DNA from: Shewanella metallivivens
GTDB lineage: Bacteria; Pseudomonadota; Gammaproteobacteria; Enterobacterales; Shewanellaceae
Length of the DNA: 64,000 nucleotides
Direction of reading: 5' to 3'
NCBI RefSeq assembly: GCF_028750675.1
Contig: NZ_JAQQPZ010000002.1
Coordinates: forward strand, 497,800 to 561,799
Position 1 is the first letter of the stretch, and each line of letters begins with the position of its first letter. The notes below the pieces were generated by a model, which was not told where the DNA came from, did not search any database, and was given only the letters and a program-made list of their open reading frames with translations. Positions 60,859-64,000 of the stretch are shown one piece after another. A program made the translations under genes and the position numbers.

Positions 60859-61734
60859 ATGGTCCTAAAACAATCTACAACGATGTTAATGTTGTCAGGT
60901 GTATTACTAACCGGCTGTATGAGTACATATGAGCCAATCAAAGTGATGCCAAGTAATGGTGAGCAAGGTATTCCTGCTGATTACTCAAAATTCCATTCAA
61001 TCTTAAGCGTATCAAAATTACAAATCTCAACACCTAACGCCAAAGAAGGTAGCAAAAATGAAGTTGCCACAGACAGTAATTTTGCAGGTGTAATGGATGA
61101 AAACTTTTATGTAGATAAAGGTTCTGAGGCATTAGTCTTTAAAATGCAAGGTTATAAACTTAGAAATGAACTGCGTATTTTAGAGAACTTTAAAACAGAC
61201 AATCCTTATAAAATTTATAAGTTAAGCGCTGATTTAATGTTAAAAGATCCTATGACGGCAATAAAAAATAGTGACCCTAATCGTGATGAAATGACCTTTT
61301 TACAAGTTCATAATAAAGGAACACACGATGATGGAAAACACGGTGCGGGTTACATCCCTCACCCACTCGTTCGTATCGTTTGGGAAGGCGAGCGTCGAGG
61401 TATAACCAATCATTATTGGGCAATTGTTAAAAATAACGCGGTAAATTGTTCAAAAGACTTTGGTAACCGTGAAAAACAAATCTGTAAAAAAGCGTATACA
61501 CGCTATGATTTAGGCGAACATGATCCGATAAACCCAGTCCACTTTGACATTACCGTCGGTGATAGAAGACTGCTCATCGACTTTAATGGTGACAACGTTG
61601 TCGATCATAACCTCGATTACTGGACTCACATGCGTAGTTATTTTAAAGCTGGAGTGTACAATCAGTTTGAAAACGGCCAAAGCGAAGCGCACTTTTATAA
61701 CTTGAAATACTCAGTTGAAGAAACAAAGTTTTAA
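60859..61734 (+). CDS. Second PL7-type alginate lyase, lipoprotein
   Basis: A 291-residue lipoprotein (lipobox LTGC at Cys20) with a PL7 fold. The signatures are LRNELRIL (Arg), FLQVHNKG (QVH) and SYFKAGVYNQ (Tyr/Lys). It differs from the PL7 at 54420 in lacking a long linker and in the loop sequences, so the two probably differ in bond preference. AAGGAAA precedes the ATG. A strong terminator follows. Confidence 0.88.
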   Translation: MVLKQSTTMLMLSGVLLTGCMSTYEPIKVMPSNGEQGIPADYSKFHSILSVSKLQISTPNAKEGSKNEVATDSNFAGVMDENFYVDKGSEALVFKMQGYKLRNELRILENFKTDNPYKIYKLSADLMLKDPMTAIKNSDPNRDEMTFLQVHNKGTHDDGKHGAGYIPHPLVRIVWEGERRGITNHYWAIVKNNAVNCSKDFGNREKQICKKAYTRYDLGEHDPINPVHFDITVGDRRLLIDFNGDNVVDHNLDYWTHMRSYFKAGVYNQFENGQSEAHFYNLKYSVEETKF

Positions 61735-61789
61735 CACTGACCAAGACATAATCAGTGATACATTAACTTTGATGTAGGTTATACAAAAT

Positions 61790-61812
61790 CGCAGTTGAAT
61801 TGTTCAACTGCG
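61790..61812. terminator. Strong bidirectional terminator
   Basis: CGCAGTTGAA pairs perfectly with TTCAACTGCG around a TTG loop, followed by five T on the plus strand and by ATTTTG on the minus strand. It separates the second PL7 gene from the convergent gene at 61825. Confidence 0.9.
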
Positions 61813-61824
61813 TTTTTATGTTAT

Positions 61825-62256
61825 TCATAGAGGGTGTAACAGCTTAAACGATACTAGCATTGTCTCAAAAGTGATCATTTCGCAACATTGAATGACCTCA
61901 TTCTTCATTTTTTCTAAATGATGACTAATAGATTTCTCTTGTAAGTTGTCTCGTTGTGATACATCTGCTATTCCCTTATTATTTCTGTATTCAGTAGAAT
62001 TAAATTCATCGATATTTGCAAAGCTACGTTGTAAATACCCCATGAAACTATGGTGTTGTTCATTAGAATGCTTAATGTCTTTATCAAGTTGGATATCAAT
62101 ATCCCATTCAGCAAATGCCATTGTAATTTCTTGTTCAAAATGTGCTGACATTAATTCCCTATCGCCATTTGCATCTGCTAAATTATCAGCAGTAAACACA
62201 TGAGTTATGACCAATTCAAATTGAACAACCAGGTCAAATATATCACGATCAACCAT
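61825..62256 (-). CDS. Small helical protein, function unknown
   Basis: A 143-residue soluble protein with no signal or membrane segment. GGAG lies about 7 nt before the ATG. It is mostly helical: a first pair of helices (about 3-60, with an acidic stretch), a polar middle with HSNEQHHSFMGYLQRS, and a C-terminal helix with KNEVIQCCEMITFETMLVSF. I do not recognise a family. It lies between alginate genes and shares the strong terminator with PL7, but need not be related to them. Confidence 0.6.
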   Translation of the reverse strand: MVDRDIFDLVVQFELVITHVFTADNLADANGDRELMSAHFEQEITMAFAEWDIDIQLDKDIKHSNEQHHSFMGYLQRSFANIDEFNSTEYRNNKGIADVSQRDNLQEKSISHHLEKMKNEVIQCCEMITFETMLVSFKLLHPL

Positions 62257-62765
62257 AAGGATCTCCTATCCAGTAATTCACTGAATTTGTAACACTCTAA
62301 ACGTGCAGTTCATTGATATTTTTGCCGCATGTGATTGACGTATTATTCAACGATTTGAATTTAGATTAGTTTATATCTAATAATTTATTGATGTAAAGAT
62401 AAGCGTTACCCAAACAACCTGAAGATGCATATTTCAGAGCATCATCGGGTGTTCAGTACTAGGCACGTTAATGCGGTGATGTAAGCATATTATGTATTAG
62501 CGCACCAACCGAGTGGTAAAGGATGAAACTCCTAAGGGGCAAGTTTTACACACGTTTATGCTGTGTTTTTTGTCAATATTAGCTGGTTTTAGGAAGGGAT
62601 AAGCCATTACCAGTAACGACTGTCTTGAGGCTATTGAATATCATGCGACAGTAAACAACATAGTGTAGCCATTAAACAATGGCGCCATAACCGAAAATGA
62701 ACGTAAACATTAAAAACATATTCCGGATCAACGCCATAAGCTTAAGATGTATAAAGGTTTATTGG
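62257..62765. other. Gene-free stretch before the last lyase gene
   Basis: About 510 bp without a supportable ORF on either strand. Base use is more GC-balanced than other intergenic DNA here, so it may be the remains of a lost gene or element, but no product could be read. Confidence 0.35.
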
Positions 62766-64000
62766 CTATTTTTTCAAATAAAGTAACTCAATATCTCGTT
62801 GCGCCCAGACTTCAGATAAATCGTTCTTAACTGTAAAAGAACTAAAATCTGTTTCTGTGGCTAACCTAATCCATTCAGCTTTATTTAGAGCAATGCCCGC
62901 TTTTAAATACAGTGGTGTCATGCGTTCAACACGGCGACGTTTATCTTTTTGACTGTAAGGCCATTTTATTGCGGGGTCATGATAATTGGCCATAAACAAG
63001 ATACCTTCAATTAACGAGCCTCCTTTTTCATTTTTATACTTCCACAAATCAATACCTAACTTGTCGCCTAACTGTGCAATGCCGACTAATGGGTCGAGGC
63101 TAAAATAATGATAATGGTATGCGCGAGTACGTTCAATTTCATGAGGTTGCGAACCATCAGCTTCAAATTGAGTGTCGATACGCATTTTACCTTTTTGTAC
63201 CATTTGTTTTGCCAATGCTTTATTACCTAAAAAGTAAGCAATACCCGCTAATTGATAATCATACCAAGTGCCGTGATTATTGGCCGAATAAGCTTCGCCT
63301 TTGGGCCCCCCACTAAGATCATCGATAATCATCCAATCAAGATATTCACTGTACCATTGATGAATTGCTAACTCGTCAGCCTCTGTCCAATGAGGCGAGC
63401 TTGATAATATTGCTATCGAATCAAGCATGCGTTCTACCAAGGTTCTAGTATCAATAATACCGCTACGTCGTCCATCCGCAACGCCCGGCACACCTTGCCC
63501 AAATTTAACATTGGGGTTCATTCTAGTCGGTTCATTAATAAACCAAGTTCGAATATAGTGGATTCCTTTCTGAGCGTATTGTTCATCTTGACTAAAGTAA
63601 TATGCCAATGCGATAGCTCTTACACTGCGTGTAAAATTGCCTATCCGTTTTGAGTCTGTTTGATCAGTTTTAGAAGCAGGGTTAGTTTTGCCATCATGAC
63701 GGACCCACGGTAATCCGTCAGCTTTATTCTCATCTGGCCACCAATATGGACTGATACTCATGTAATCATGCTTATCACCACTCGGTGGTGTCATCCCTTT
63801 ATGGGTCACACTAAAAGGACCAGCCTGAATTGCAATATCAGCTTCTTCAAGCAGCAATTGATAACTGTGTTTCATTGACATCGTTACATCATCTGAGTGT
63901 AACAATGCGCGATTGGACGCTAATATTTGTGGCTCTAGAAAAACAAATTCACTGGCCATGATTGGTGAACTTAATACTGAAATAATACATGCCATTAAGG
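62766..64000 (-). CDS. Alginate-lyase-fold protein (PL5/PL38-like), 5' end at window edge
   Basis: At least 409 residues of an exported protein of the alginate lyase superfamily (PF05426). It has the helical (alpha/alpha) layout with DYMSISPYWWPDE near the start of the domain, GIIDTRTLVERMLDS, and SANNHGTWYDYQ, whose NNHG is the active-site Asn-His pair; an Arg/Tyr-rich segment RTRAYHYHYFSLDPL should complete the site. This pattern is closest to PL38-type alginate or glucuronan lyases. The first Met at 63995 gives a short signal-like start, and the frame is still open at the edge, so the true start may lie outside. Confidence 0.82.
   Translation of the reverse strand, partial: LMACIISVLSSPIMASEFVFLEPQILASNRALLHSDDVTMSMKHSYQLLLEEADIAIQAGPFSVTHKGMTPPSGDKHDYMSISPYWWPDENKADGLPWVRHDGKTNPASKTDQTDSKRIGNFTRSVRAIALAYYFSQDEQYAQKGIHYIRTWFINEPTRMNPNVKFGQGVPGVADGRRSGIIDTRTLVERMLDSIAILSSSPHWTEADELAIHQWYSEYLDWMIIDDLSGGPKGEAYSANNHGTWYDYQLAGIAYFLGNKALAKQMVQKGKMRIDTQFEADGSQPHEIERTRAYHYHYFSLDPLVGIAQLGDKLGIDLWKYKNEKGGSLIEGILFMANYHDPAIKWPYSQKDKRRRVERMTPLYLKAGIALNKAEWIRLATETDFSSFTVKNDLSEVWAQRDIELLYLKK

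Noticed and set aside
62257-62765. Possible insertion-sequence remnant
   Set aside because: The base composition looked gene-like, but no terminal repeats or readable transposase piece were found.

Overview
The window looks like chromosome from a marine, alginate-degrading gammaproteobacterium, most likely Shewanella or a close relative. The basis is the moderately AT-rich composition, a ccoNOQP cbb3 oxidase operon beside a perfect FNR/EtrA-type box, many hybrid histidine kinases, a sigma-54-controlled fimbrial locus and an alginate-lyase cluster. I saw no rRNA, tRNA, CRISPR array or intact insertion sequence.

Layout. (1) 1-2.7 kb: cbb3 cytochrome c oxidase genes on the minus strand, with ccoP cut by the window edge. 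(2) 2.9-5.4 kb: a small lipoprotein gene, a Fur-box-preceded Cys-rich small protein and a stand-alone tyrosine recombinase. (3) 5.9-20 kb: a defence island on the minus strand: EcoEI-like type I restriction-modification (hsdR, hsdM, hsdS), a DUF3696 ATPase with a partner that has a MIT_C-like domain, McrBC, several tiny genes between hsdM and hsdR (two of them short, one with a TTG start), and a PcfJ-like gene. (4) 20.4-23.5 kb: a PhnD-like periplasmic binding protein overlapping a hybrid kinase. (5) 23.6-47.3 kb: one large surface-attachment and signalling locus. It holds a chaperone-usher operon of spore-coat-U (SCPU) subunits, a sigma-54 response regulator with an Hpt protein, an EAL protein, hybrid kinases, a cysteine hydrolase, a response regulator, and a TonB receptor/YfiR/hybrid kinase/GGDEF-EAL operon. 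(6) 47.5-54.4 kb: MltD-like transglycosylase, MATE transporter, FadR-type GntR regulator, and a DUF294/CBS plus DnaQ-like exonuclease pair. (7) 54.4-64 kb: alginate use: lipoprotein PL7, lipoprotein PL6, a triplicated beta-helix lipoprotein, a KdgM-type porin, a second PL7 lipoprotein, and an alginate-lyase-fold gene cut by the right edge.

The most interesting result is regulatory. Four minus-strand transcription units in region 5 (SCPU fimbriae; Hpt plus sigma-54 regulator; EAL protein; response-regulator/hydrolase/kinase operon) each have a -24/-12 sigma-54-type element. About 105-130 bp upstream of each -12 GC lies a copy of the palindrome TTGCATTTTGCAA or a close variant. This predicts one sigma-54 enhancer-binding protein, most simply the one encoded at 30439-31869, controlling fimbriae, its own phosphorelay and a c-di-GMP phosphodiesterase. 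The kinases at 33525 and 35891 lack an Hpt domain and could signal through the separate Hpt protein, as in LuxU/LuxO. The fimbrial usher is itself unusual: its C-terminal domain is present three times in tandem, followed by a tail of about 200 residues.

In the alginate cluster the lyases are predicted to be outer-membrane lipoproteins that cut the polymer at the cell surface. The KdgM-type channel would then take up the oligomers. The GntR regulator is the likely local controller: similar half-sites occur before it, the first PL7 gene and PL6. The cytoplasmic end of the pathway is not in the window.
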